Source: an uncultured Bacilli bacterium (lineage in GTDB: Bacteria > Bacillota_I > Bacilli_A > RF39 > UBA660). Taken from it: a stretch of DNA of 64,000 nt. A program made the position numbers and the translations under genes. The notes beneath the pieces were generated by a model. It saw only the letters and a program-made list of their open reading frames with translations. It did not search any database and had not been told where the DNA came from. This document shows, one piece after another, positions 1-7,273 of the stretch (the first letter of the stretch is position 1; every line of letters starts with the position of its first letter). The DNA is taken from the NCBI GenBank assembly GCA_944358705.1, contig CALVRR010000002.1:1-64000 (forward strand). The letters run 5' to 3'.

Positions 1-28
1 TTTTTTTCATATTTCCTCATTTCTTTGT

Positions 29-34
29 TATAAT
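29..34 (+). promoter_or_regulatory. extended -10 promoter of the ylbL-like gene
   Basis: TATAAT is preceded by TG at 26-27, an extended -10. A weak -35 (TTCATA, 6-11) lies 17 bases upstream. A possible ATG at 33 overlaps the -10 box, which excludes it as the translation start. Confidence 0.6.
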
Positions 35-53
35 GTATCATGGAGGTAGATTC

Positions 54-1064
54 ATGTTTAAGAAAGTTTATGAAAAAATAAAGTCTTTTATTAAAAGTGA
101 ATATAAATTTATTATTTTTTTAATTGTTTTTTATATTTTTTGTGCTTGGCCAGTAAACTATTACATTATTATTGGGGGAGGTATTAGTGATATTGGTAGT
201 CGAGTTGTTGTGGAAGATGGATATCAAAGCAAGGGAAGTTTTAACTTGTCTTATGTTTCTGAGTTAAAGGGAACTACGGTTAGTTATTTACTTAGTTATG
301 TTATGCCAAATTGGAAAAGAGTAAGTATGGATGATTATAAATATACTACGGAAGAAGATTATGAAGATATTGAATTTCGTAGTGACTTGGATTTAAGGTA
401 TTCTAATAGTAATGCTATTTATTATGCTTATCAACTAGCTAATAAGCCATGTAAAGTTCTTGAAACAGAAATCTATGTGATTGCTACTTCTTCGGAATAT
501 GATAATCCGTTAGAAGTGGGAGATCAACTTTTGATGGTAGATGGGAAAAGTTTTTCTACTTTAAAAGAATATCAAGATTATTTGCAAAATTTTGATAAAG
601 AACGTATTACTGTTAAAGTTATGAGAGATGAGAAAGAAGTTGAGATTTCTTGTAAGTTACATCAAAATGGTGAAAGAAAGGTTCTGGGTGTAGTCTTACA
701 ATCCGCTAGTACTTATCAAACAGATCCAGAGGTTACTTTTGATTTTGAAGCGAATGAGTCTGGACCTTCGGCAGGACTTATTACTACGTTATCTATTTAT
801 GATCAGTTGACCAAGAAAGATTTAACTAAGAAGTTAGATATTGCTGGAACTGGTACTATTGAGTCAGATGGTTCGATTGGTCAAATTGGTGAAGTAGAGT
901 ATAAGTTATTAGGAGCGGTTCGTGGAGGTGCTGATGTTTTCTTGGTTCCTGCTGGAGAAAATTATCAAACCTGTAAAAAAGTAAAAAAAGAGGATAATTT
1001 AGATATTAAATTGATTCCTGTAAAAACGATTTATGATGCAGTAGAAAAGTTAGAAAGATTATAA
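54..1064 (+). CDS. ylbL: YlbL-like membrane-anchored PDZ/Lon-type serine protease
   Basis: This 336-residue protein probably cleaves membrane or secreted proteins at the cell surface. One membrane helix (about residues 18-38) is followed by a PDZ domain (about 125-205) and a Lon-type proteolytic domain. The catalytic dyad is visible: Ser239 in GPSAG and Lys284 in GEVEYKLLGA. Domain order and length fit the YlbL family. GGAGG at 42-46 is 7 bases before ATG 54, which decides the start. The thioesterase gene follows after 13 bases, so the two are probably cotranscribed. In Bacillus ylbL lies in the ylb cluster with ylbD, ylbE, ylbF and rsmD; here those genes are 52 kb away. Confidence 0.85.
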   Translation: MFKKVYEKIKSFIKSEYKFIIFLIVFYIFCAWPVNYYIIIGGGISDIGSRVVVEDGYQSKGSFNLSYVSELKGTTVSYLLSYVMPNWKRVSMDDYKYTTEEDYEDIEFRSDLDLRYSNSNAIYYAYQLANKPCKVLETEIYVIATSSEYDNPLEVGDQLLMVDGKSFSTLKEYQDYLQNFDKERITVKVMRDEKEVEISCKLHQNGERKVLGVVLQSASTYQTDPEVTFDFEANESGPSAGLITTLSIYDQLTKKDLTKKLDIAGTGTIESDGSIGQIGEVEYKLLGAVRGGADVFLVPAGENYQTCKKVKKEDNLDIKLIPVKTIYDAVEKLERL

Positions 1065-1077
1065 TTTGGAGGTAGTT

Positions 1078-1482
1078 ATGGATAATCAAACAATATTAGA
1101 AAATGCAAAGAAATATATGGAAGAAGTTCAAGGCTTTATTCAAAATAATCATTATCAATTGGTAGATGTTCAACAGGAATCTTGTACTATGGAAGGGATT
1201 GTTTCTGATACTAGTATGAATCCTTATGGGATGATTCACGGAGGTTATTTATTTGGTCTTGCTGATACGGCGGCTGGTCTTTTGGCTAGAGTTGGAGGTA
1301 GGCGTGCTGTTACTTTGGATTCTCGTATTGATTATTTGTATCCTGGGTCTGGAGAGAAAATTAAAGCCGTGGTTCATAAAATAAAAGATGGAAAACGTAT
1401 TGTTGTTTTTGATGTATCTTTATATGATCAAAAAGAAGTCATGGTTGCGAAAGCAACGATTAATTATTGTTATATTGACTAA
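1078..1482 (+). CDS. PaaI-like hotdog-fold thioesterase
   Basis: This 134-residue single-domain protein probably hydrolyses acyl-CoA or a related thioester; the substrate cannot be told from sequence. The diagnostic MIHGGYLFGLADTAAG block (hotdog helix with HGG and the acidic residue Asp) is followed by the strands typical of the PaaI/YbgC type. GGAGG at 1068-1072 with a 5-base spacer selects ATG 1078 over an upstream in-frame TTG. It is the second gene of a short operon with the YlbL-like protease and is closed by a hairpin terminator. The family is clear; the physiological role is unknown. Confidence 0.8.
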   Translation: MDNQTILENAKKYMEEVQGFIQNNHYQLVDVQQESCTMEGIVSDTSMNPYGMIHGGYLFGLADTAAGLLARVGGRRAVTLDSRIDYLYPGSGEKIKAVVHKIKDGKRIVVFDVSLYDQKEVMVAKATINYCYID

Positions 1483-1500
1483 TTTATGTTGGTTTGTAAG

Positions 1501-1529
1501 AAAAAGAGATTTTTATTCTCTTTTTTTTT
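1501..1529 (+). terminator. intrinsic terminator after the thioesterase gene
   Basis: AAAAAGAGA (1501-1509) pairs with TCTCTTTTT (1517-1525), and the T run continues to 1529. The stem is AT-rich but the arrangement is typical. Confidence 0.75.
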
Positions 1530-1530
1530 G

Positions 1531-1656
1531 CCCATAATTTTCCATAATTCTATCAAATGAATTTCATAATCTTTTTTTATACTGGTATCAAGAAAGGAGG
1601 ACGATAGAACAAATTCTTCATTGGAAATTATAAAATCCCATAATTTCCCATAATTA
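1531..1656 (+). repeat. paired tandem 10-bp CCCATAATTT repeats upstream of the two-component operon
   Basis: Two units (CCCATAATTT, TCCATAATTC) lie at 1531-1550 and two more (CCCATAATTT, CCCATAATTA) at 1637-1656. Each pair is head to tail with a 10-base period. Looser copies are TTTCATAATC (1562-1571) and CCCATAAGGT (1831-1840). Tandem repeats of about one helical turn are typical of OmpR-family regulator sites, and the next gene is an OmpR-family regulator, so autoregulation is the likely reading. Confidence 0.5.
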
Positions 1657-1782
1657 TTTAATAATTCTTACACATTTATACGATATAGTTATATTGTCGA
1701 AGGGAGGAAGATAGATAGAAAAAATAAAGTAAATACATAAAGAGAATTTATACAAGTTGTTTTATATATAGATGAAAGGAAG

Positions 1783-1845
1783 ATGATGCTTATTCGTGAA
1801 GCAATATTCTACTTATTAAAGGAGGGGATGCCCATAAGGTTATAG
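1783..1845 (+). CDS. possible 20-residue leader peptide upstream of the two-component operon
   Basis: A short frame (ATG ATG CTT ATT CGT... to TAG 1845) would encode a 20-residue peptide with a hydrophobic centre (AIFYLL) and basic ends. GAAAGGA at 1774-1780 is suitably placed for the second ATG (1786). It lies in the otherwise gene-free stretch 1483-1887, which also holds a terminator, tandem repeats and a promoter. There is no further proof that it is translated; a chance frame in AT-rich DNA is possible. Confidence 0.25.
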   Translation: MMLIREAIFYLLKEGMPIRL

Positions 1846-1865
1846 AAGATTTCAGGGAATAGTGT

Positions 1866-1871
1866 TATACT
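1866..1871 (+). promoter_or_regulatory. extended -10 of the first two-component operon
   Basis: TATACT preceded by TG at 1863-1864. It lies 16 bases before the ATG at 1888, giving a very short leader that carries GGTAGGTGG as ribosome binding site. Confidence 0.55.
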
Positions 1872-1887
1872 ATTGGTAGGTGGTTAT

Positions 1888-2550
1888 ATGTATACAATTT
1901 GTTTTGTTGAAGATGAAGTTGACTTATCAAACCTTATTCAAACCTATTTAGAACGTTCTGGTTATGAGGTTGTTACTTTTACAAAGGGACAGGATGCTAT
2001 TGACTATATAGGAAATAAGGTAGATCTTTGGATACTGGATATTATGTTAGGAGATGATGTGAATGGCTATGATGTAATCAAAGCTATCCGGGAGCAAGAT
2101 GAGAACGTACCTGTTATTTTTACTTCCGCAAGAGATCAAGATTTGGATAAAATTTTAGGTCTAGAACTTGGTAGTGATGATTACATAACGAAACCATATT
2201 CAAGTAAGGAATTAGTCTTACGAGTTGATAAAATATTAAAGAGAGTATATAAAGATACTCAAACATCATTAGTTACTTATGATTGTTATAAAATTGATAT
2301 TGATAAACGTATTGTTTTGAATGAAACAGATAAAGAATTAAAACTTACAACTTTGGAATTTGACTTGTTGTTGTTATTTATTCAAAATAGAAATAAATGT
2401 TTTACTAGGGAGGAAATTTTAGACTCTGTTTGGGGTAATGATTATTTTGGTACGGATCGAGTAGTTGATGACTTGGTACGACGACTTAGAAAAAAGATGC
2501 CTAAACTTAATGTTCATGCTGTTTATGGTTATGGGTATCGCTTATCATGA
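1888..2550 (+). CDS. OmpR/PhoB-family response regulator
   Basis: This 220-residue cytoplasmic transcription factor is activated by the kinase encoded next. The receiver domain (1-115) has the acidic pair Glu8-Asp9, the phosphoacceptor Asp51 in LDIML, and the KPY motif near residue 100. The C-terminal winged helix ends in the typical YGYGYRL strand. ATG 1888 is chosen because GGTAGGTGG precedes it; an in-frame TTG at 1873 has no such site. Its TGA stop overlaps the kinase start (ATGA), so translation is coupled. The upstream region has repeats that may be its own binding sites. The target genes are unknown. Confidence 0.9.
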   Translation: MYTICFVEDEVDLSNLIQTYLERSGYEVVTFTKGQDAIDYIGNKVDLWILDIMLGDDVNGYDVIKAIREQDENVPVIFTSARDQDLDKILGLELGSDDYITKPYSSKELVLRVDKILKRVYKDTQTSLVTYDCYKIDIDKRIVLNETDKELKLTTLEFDLLLLFIQNRNKCFTREEILDSVWGNDYFGTDRVVDDLVRRLRKKMPKLNVHAVYGYGYRLS

Positions 2551-3827
2551 AAACTCGAAAAACAAAGCTAAGTCATCAGTTAATTGCACTTATCGGTCTG
2601 GCCTTTGTAATTTTATTTATCTCTTTGGGAGTTATTCTTCCTAAAATGTTAATTCCAGTCGCAGAAAAGAACATCTATACTTATTTAAGTGAACCATTAA
2701 AGTTTGTTGGTAACAACCGGATCGATAAATCATTGCTTAATACCGAAGTTGCTTATATTTATATTGTTGATGATGAAATCGCGACCAGTGAAAATATTCA
2801 CCAAGTAATAAACATCAAAGATACTAAAAAATTATTATCCTATATTAAAGATGATTATGGTAAATTTAATTATAATCATGATACTTACTACTACTATACA
2901 ATTACGAAAGATAAAATTACAAAAGTTGCTATCTCTAATGATAGCTATATCAATGAAACAAAAGAAGCTATTTTAAGTACCATTTTTCCAATAGTTTTAA
3001 GTACTTGTTTATTAATTGGTCTACTTCTTGTTATTTGGTCTTCTTTTATTGTTAAAAAAATAGAAAAGTTAAAGGATAAGATAGACCATATTGATAACAC
3101 AGATTATAATCATAATATTAATTTTGAAATGGATGATGAAATTAAATCACTTGCTTTAGCAATCGAAGATATGCGAATTTCTTTAATTAACCAAGAAGAA
3201 TATCGTAATCAAATGTATCAAAATATATCACATGATTTTAAGACACCTCTCACCGTTATAAAATCATATATCGAAGCTGTAGAAGATAATGTTGAAGATA
3301 GTAATACCGCACTTCAAGTTATTAAACAGCAAACTGATAAATTAGAACAAAAAGTACACTCACTTCTTTACTTAAATAAACTTGATTATCTCAAAAATTC
3401 AAAAAATGTTAAAAATGAAATTGTTGATATGGAACAAATTATTCAAATAGAAGTTGATAAATTTAAGTTTCATAGAAAAGAAATTAATTTTATTACGGAT
3501 ATTGATAAAAAATCTAAGTATTATGGTACTATGGAACACTGGGAAACTATTTTTGATAATTTGCTTTCTAATTTTATGAGATATGCCAATACTACTATAA
3601 AAATTACTGCAAAACAAAACAAACTTATCCTTTATAATGATGGCGAAAATATTGATGATGATTTTCTTGAAGGAATCTTTACTCCGTTCCGAAAGGGAAT
3701 CAAAGGAGAGTTTGGTTTAGGACTTTCGATTGTTAAAAAGACTCTTAATATTATGAATTATGATATTACAATTAAAAACGAGAAAAAAGGTGTATCCTTT
3801 ATTATAAAAAGAAACTCTAGAGATTAG
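2547..3827 (+). CDS. sensor histidine kinase of the first two-component system
   Basis: This 426-residue membrane kinase has one helix at about 10-32, a short extracellular sensor region with many Tyr and Asp residues, a second helix at about 143-168, a juxtamembrane linker, a HisKA dimerisation domain with His229 in NISHDFKTPL, and a HATPase domain with a GLGLSIVKK G2 box. It phosphorylates the regulator it overlaps by 4 bases. The extracellular region is only about 110 residues and gives no clue to the signal. A strong terminator overlaps the stop codon, so the operon has only two genes. Confidence 0.9.
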   Translation: MKTRKTKLSHQLIALIGLAFVILFISLGVILPKMLIPVAEKNIYTYLSEPLKFVGNNRIDKSLLNTEVAYIYIVDDEIATSENIHQVINIKDTKKLLSYIKDDYGKFNYNHDTYYYYTITKDKITKVAISNDSYINETKEAILSTIFPIVLSTCLLIGLLLVIWSSFIVKKIEKLKDKIDHIDNTDYNHNINFEMDDEIKSLALAIEDMRISLINQEEYRNQMYQNISHDFKTPLTVIKSYIEAVEDNVEDSNTALQVIKQQTDKLEQKVHSLLYLNKLDYLKNSKNVKNEIVDMEQIIQIEVDKFKFHRKEINFITDIDKKSKYYGTMEHWETIFDNLLSNFMRYANTTIKITAKQNKLILYNDGENIDDDFLEGIFTPFRKGIKGEFGLGLSIVKKTLNIMNYDITIKNEKKGVSFIIKRNSRD

Positions 3828-3840
3828 AGTTTCTTTTTTT
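3808..3840 (+). terminator. terminator overlapping the kinase stop codon
   Basis: GAAACTCTA (3811-3819) pairs with TAGAGTTTC (3825-3833), followed by seven T. The TAG stop (3825-3827) begins the 3' arm. Confidence 0.9.
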
Positions 3841-3857
3841 GTGCTAGTGTAAAGTGA

Positions 3858-3886
3858 TTGACAGATTACTATTTTTGTGGTATAAT
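3858..3886 (+). promoter_or_regulatory. consensus promoter of the 3916 gene
   Basis: TTGACA (3858-3863), 17-base spacer ending in TGG, TATAAT (3881-3886). This is a perfect sigma-A match with an extended -10, predicting strong constitutive transcription. Confidence 0.9.
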
Positions 3887-3915
3887 CTGTCTATTAATTG
3901 AAGGGGGAAATATTT

Positions 3916-4893
3916 ATGAAAGTTGATTATCAGATGTTACTTAAAAAGATGTATCCTAAGATTACAGAAAAGGCAATTGAAGTTTTAAATGAGAAATGTG
4001 GTGATTTGGAAACTGCTATCGAAAATTTTGATATGGAAGAAGGAATTATTCAATTAAAGAAAAATGAGGACGATGAGGTATTTTCCATAATGCCTAGTAG
4101 TTCTGAGAGTATTAGAATAGTGAGAGAAAAGAAGAATAAAGACAATGAGAAATTTGTTGTTATGGAACAGATTTATTATGATTTTACTTCTAAACATAAT
4201 TACGCTGTTGAGACTCTACAGATTGAAGAGAAAAATGGTTTTGTTGTTTCTTATGTGAATTATGTTTCTAATTTTTTCAGATCTACTCGTTATCCTGATA
4301 TGTTGCATGAGGAGGAAGATTCTACCGATCGAACTATAATTTCTGCTTACGACAGAGAAACTTATGACAAATTTAAAGATATGTTATGTCCATCTATTCC
4401 TATTTCGGAAGGACATGTTCATTTATTTTCAAGTGTTCCAAGAACAATTAATGATAAAAATTTTATTCGTCCGGATTTTTATACGGATATTTGGTATACT
4501 CGTGAATATCATGCAGATTCACCAATTAATTCTAGTCCTTTACAGGAAAGATTTTCTGGTGGAAGAACTCGTCGAGTTACTCTCAAAACTTTGGATATTG
4601 ATAGAGAGCAAGTTGACTTCCAGCGTGTTTCTGAGCCTTGGAACTTTAGTCTTCTGGATCCAAAGCCAAAGGTTGATGGAGCGTTTCGTGATATGGAATC
4701 TACTTTAGGTATTAATCTTTCTTTTATAACACCTAAAATGACGGTAGGAAATATGACTATGCGTGGACATGGTATGGAAGGTGCTTTTTCGGAGTGTGAA
4801 GGACTTGAAGAAGTTGTTCTTCCTTCTTCGGAAAAAGCTCCTAAAAAGAAAAGTATTTTTTCTAATATCTATAGACGTTTGACAAATAAGTAA
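3916..4893 (+). CDS. conserved-looking protein of unknown function with a CUE/UBA-like N-terminus
   Basis: I do not recognise this 325-residue soluble protein. It has no signal peptide or membrane helix. Residues about 5-40 (LLKKMYPKITEKAIEVLN, then GDLETAIENF) resemble the three-helix CUE/UBA fold: an MFP-like start, a helix, then GD-x-E-x-AI. The middle is rich in charged and aromatic residues and the last 20 residues are basic (APKKKSIFSN). AAGGGGG at 3901-3907 selects ATG 3916. It stands alone between a consensus promoter and a perfect 11-bp terminator, so it is an independently and probably strongly expressed gene. The UBA/CUE likeness is by eye and weak. Confidence 0.7.
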   Translation: MKVDYQMLLKKMYPKITEKAIEVLNEKCGDLETAIENFDMEEGIIQLKKNEDDEVFSIMPSSSESIRIVREKKNKDNEKFVVMEQIYYDFTSKHNYAVETLQIEEKNGFVVSYVNYVSNFFRSTRYPDMLHEEEDSTDRTIISAYDRETYDKFKDMLCPSIPISEGHVHLFSSVPRTINDKNFIRPDFYTDIWYTREYHADSPINSSPLQERFSGGRTRRVTLKTLDIDREQVDFQRVSEPWNFSLLDPKPKVDGAFRDMESTLGINLSFITPKMTVGNMTMRGHGMEGAFSECEGLEEVVLPSSEKAPKKKSIFSNIYRRLTNK

Positions 4894-4916
4894 ATTTACT
4901 TACTTATTTGTTTTTT
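4883..4916 (+). terminator. perfect 11-bp terminator including the stop codon
   Basis: CAAATAAGTAA (4883-4893) pairs with TTACTTATTTG (4900-4910), then six T. The TAA stop is the last three bases of the 5' arm. Confidence 0.95.
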
Positions 4917-4937
4917 ATATCGTATTGGAGGGATATT

Positions 4938-5438
4938 ATGTTAGAGATAGTAGAAATTCAGATAGAGGATGATTTATCGTTATCGGATACTTTATCTATT
5001 TTACGAGATTATCTTGCTAGACATTGGGAAAGTAAGCAAAGTGATAATTCTTCTAGTGAAATATGGCTAGATGAAGCATATCTTCTTTTGGATAAGAGAG
5101 AGGGACTTTCTTGTGTTGTTCCTAATAAGTTAACTTTACCTTCCCTTTGTCAATATCGTGAGTTAAGAGATTATTTTCATCCTGATAAATTTATAGAGCG
5201 AGAAGAAATTTATTTTGATCATCCACCAGTTTCTAATACCTTAAGATATTGGAATGAAAAATTTATGGAAGAGGGGAATCGTCGTATGCTTCTTCCTATT
5301 AGTAGTTTGTATCCTCTTGATGTTTGTAGTAATTCTTATATTCTAGAGAGTGATTTGTCTTATGGATTGCAGTTGGGGAAGAAATGTTTATCAAAGTTAA
5401 ATAATGATTCTTATCAGTTTGTAAGAAAAAATTCCTAA
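4938..5438 (+). CDS. hypothetical protein, 166 residues
   Basis: Not recognised. It is a soluble, acidic, mixed alpha/beta protein with no membrane helix. GGAGGG at 4927-4932 with a 5-base spacer selects ATG 4938. It begins only 22 bases after a strong terminator and ends in its own terminator, so it needs a promoter in the very short gap, and partial read-through from the 3916 gene is possible. No cysteine pattern or catalytic motif stands out. Base composition is like its neighbours. Confidence 0.6.
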   Translation: MLEIVEIQIEDDLSLSDTLSILRDYLARHWESKQSDNSSSEIWLDEAYLLLDKREGLSCVVPNKLTLPSLCQYRELRDYFHPDKFIEREEIYFDHPPVSNTLRYWNEKFMEEGNRRMLLPISSLYPLDVCSNSYILESDLSYGLQLGKKCLSKLNNDSYQFVRKNS

Positions 5439-5460
5439 TTATTATAGGAATTTTATTTTT
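5427..5460 (+). terminator. terminator overlapping the stop of the 4938 gene
   Basis: AAAATTCCTA (5428-5437) pairs with TAGGAATTTT (5445-5454), followed by a T-rich run. The TAA stop (5436-5438) is at the top of the stem. Confidence 0.85.
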
Positions 5461-5485
5461 GGTTATACTAGTACTGGGTGGTTAT

Positions 5486-6265
5486 ATGAGAGTGTTAATT
5501 ACTGGTGCTAGTTCTGGGATTGGATATCAAGTTGGAAAAGTACTTGCTAGTCATGGACATTTGGTATATATGACTTGTCATAGTGTTTTTGAAGTTTTTC
5601 GTTTGCGAGAAAAATTAGAGCGTGATGGTATTTCTGCTATTTGCTTTAAATTGGATTTACTTACAGATGATATTTTTCTTGCGAAACATTTGGATATTGA
5701 TTGTTTATTTAATCATGCTGGTATTGGTACTTCTGGTAGTGTGTTAACGATGGATGATTTGGCATTGAGAGAAGTTTATGAAGTTAATGTTTTTCGTTCT
5801 TTTCTATTTTTAAAAATGGTATATTCTCATATGGTAGAAAGAAAAATTCCTGGTAAGATTTTTGTTACTTCTTCTTTGCTTACGATGTTTCCACTTCCTT
5901 TTTTGGGAGTTTATAGTTCTAGTAAGAGTGCTATTTCTCAGCTTGTTAAAACCTTGCAGAAAGAAGAAAGGGTATTTCGACATGGTATTTCTTTTTGTTT
6001 GGTTGAACCAGGAGCTTATTCTACCGGTTTTAATCAAGCAATGATTGATCAACAAGAAGCGTTTATAGAGTCTTCTTTTTATAAACAATTTTTATCTATT
6101 CATGCTTATCAGCGAAAGTTATTTTTATTATTAGAATCAAAAAATGTAGAGAAACTCTCTTATAGAATTGTTTCTGAAATGGAACGAAAAAAAACGAAGA
6201 AGATTCTTCGTGTTCCTTGGATACAAGGTTTTTTATTAAAAATATATCAATTGTTTTTTCTTTGA
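5486..6265 (+). CDS. short-chain dehydrogenase/reductase
   Basis: This 259-residue NAD(P)-dependent oxidoreductase has a classical SDR Rossmann fold: cofactor motif TGASSGIG at residues 6-13, NHAG (in place of the usual NNAG) near 84, a serine-rich strand (VTSSL), and the active-site pair Tyr143 and Lys147 in YSSSK. The substrate is not predictable. GGGTGG at 5476-5481 selects ATG 5486; TATACT at 5464-5469 is a likely -10. The last residues are hydrophobic (LLKIYQLFFL), possibly a membrane-associating tail. Its 3' end overlaps that of the convergent gene by 19 bases. Confidence 0.88.
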   Translation: MRVLITGASSGIGYQVGKVLASHGHLVYMTCHSVFEVFRLREKLERDGISAICFKLDLLTDDIFLAKHLDIDCLFNHAGIGTSGSVLTMDDLALREVYEVNVFRSFLFLKMVYSHMVERKIPGKIFVTSSLLTMFPLPFLGVYSSSKSAISQLVKTLQKEERVFRHGISFCLVEPGAYSTGFNQAMIDQQEAFIESSFYKQFLSIHAYQRKLFLLLESKNVEKLSYRIVSEMERKKTKKILRVPWIQGFLLKIYQLFFL

Positions 6266-6594
6266 TTTTTGGTTTCTTTGAATTTTCTTCTAAGTAATTT
6301 GGCTTCTTCTTTGGTTAGCTTACTTGGTTTGATACTATCTTCATCTAAATAACTGTATCCACCTATTAATGTTCCTTCTGGAATGTTTGGATTTCTTTTT
6401 GCTCTATTATAAGCAAGATCTAGGGCTTCTTCTTCTTTGGTAGGAACTTCTCCATTATCATTACGCACCCAGCAACCAAAAAAATTTCTATATAAATGGA
6501 CGTTTTTTTCTTTTTCTTTGGTTTGTAATATATATTGTCCATTTTGTTTTAATAAGTATAGACGATTTATATTTCCTATGTAAAATTGTTTCAT
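6247..6594 (-). CDS. hypothetical protein, 115 residues
   Basis: Not recognised. It is a small basic protein, MKQFYIGNINRLY at the start and a highly charged lysine/arginine-rich C-terminus (KLTKEEAKLLRRKF). No membrane helix. The start is set by AAGGAGA (complement of 6601-6608) six bases upstream; the frame continues 34 codons further upstream, but that part is AT-rich and crosses the promoter (TATAAT complement at 6617-6622). It is convergent with the SDR gene, with a 19-base overlap of 3' ends. Confidence 0.65.
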   Translation of the reverse strand: MKQFYIGNINRLYLLKQNGQYILQTKEKEKNVHLYRNFFGCWVRNDNGEVPTKEEEALDLAYNRAKRNPNIPEGTLIGGYSYLDEDSIKPSKLTKEEAKLLRRKFKETKNQRKNN

Positions 6595-6712
6595 GTTTTC
6601 TCTCCTTTGTATGTTTATTATACTTGAAAAAAGTATTTTTGTATAGAAATAAAGAAAAAAAGTATTGAAAAAGTAAATTTTATTTGTTATAATCATTTTG
6701 TTGCTGATAAAT

Positions 6713-6789
6713 GGCGATGTAGCTCAGCTGGCTAGAGCGTCTGGTTCATACCCAGAAGGTCGGGGGTTCGATTCCCTCCGTCGCTACCA
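6713..6789 (+). tRNA. tRNA-Met (CAT), elongator type
   Basis: A 77-base cloverleaf: acceptor GGCGATG pairs with CGTCGCT, D arm AGCTCAGCTGGCTAGAGC, anticodon stem TCTGG/CCAGA around loop TTCATAC (anticodon CAT), T arm CGGGGGTTCGATTCCCTCC, and encoded CCA. The anticodon stem lacks the GGG/CCC pairs of initiator tRNA, and the sequence is very like Bacillus elongator tRNA-Met. An Ile2 tRNA (modified CAT) is much less likely. Confidence 0.95.
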
Positions 6790-6799
6790 TTTGATATTT

Positions 6800-6825
6800 A
6801 CTCGAGATTTTCTCGAGTTTTTTTA
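6800..6825 (+). terminator. terminator of the tRNA-Met gene
   Basis: ACTCGAGA (6800-6807) pairs with TCTCGAGT (6811-6818), followed by a run of T. Confidence 0.9.
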
Positions 6826-6840
6826 TTTCCGACCTCCTGG

Positions 6841-7164
6841 CTAGATATAGAAGATAGGGGAGTTGTTAAGTGAAGGGGATTCCTTTTTTATTGGTTGTGG
6901 CTCTTCTTTTTTTGTTTCTTCTTTCGAAGTAGTATTTTGGCTATCGCTACTACGGATGGAGTCTGCTATTTTAAAAATGGTTTTGGCATTATTTACAATT
7001 GGTTTTATTTGGTAAACAATAGGAATTGCTTGATTAATTACTCCTAATGTTTTTTGCGTTCCTTCTAATAGATTTGCCCATTTAATTGTTTTTACGGCTT
7101 GAAGGGTCTTTGACAATATTCCAGCTTTTGGAATCGTGCTCATTAAATAAGGATTTGGATACAT
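6841..7164 (-). CDS. VrrA/YqfQ-like small protein
   Basis: This 107-residue protein begins MYPNPYLMST and has a central segment (LLEGTQKTLGVINQAIPIVYQ) followed by PIVNNAKTIFKIAD, a pattern like the Bacillus YqfQ/VrrA family, whose role is unclear. The C-terminal third is low-complexity, rich in Ser, Lys, Glu and Pro. The start is set by GAGGTGATG on the minus strand (complement near 7167-7175); five extra upstream codons in frame lack a ribosome site. It is divergent from the pilC-like gene across 109 bases that hold promoters for both. Family assignment is tentative. Confidence 0.55.
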   Translation of the reverse strand: MYPNPYLMSTIPKAGILSKTLQAVKTIKWANLLEGTQKTLGVINQAIPIVYQIKPIVNNAKTIFKIADSIRSSDSQNTTSKEETKKEEPQPIKKESPSLNNSPIFYI

Positions 7165-7242
7165 ATCATCACCTCTTATTTTAATATATGTCAATCCTAT
7201 GAAAAAGTTAATTTAAATATTTTCAAAAAAAATATGATATGA

Positions 7243-7248
7243 TATAAT
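7243..7248 (+). promoter_or_regulatory. extended -10 of the pilC-pilD operon
   Basis: TATAAT with TG at 7240-7241. It is 25 bases upstream of the GTG start at 7274; GGGAG at 7260-7264 is the ribosome site. Confidence 0.6.
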
Positions 7249-7273
7249 TATAAAGAATAGGGAGTGATGCAGT

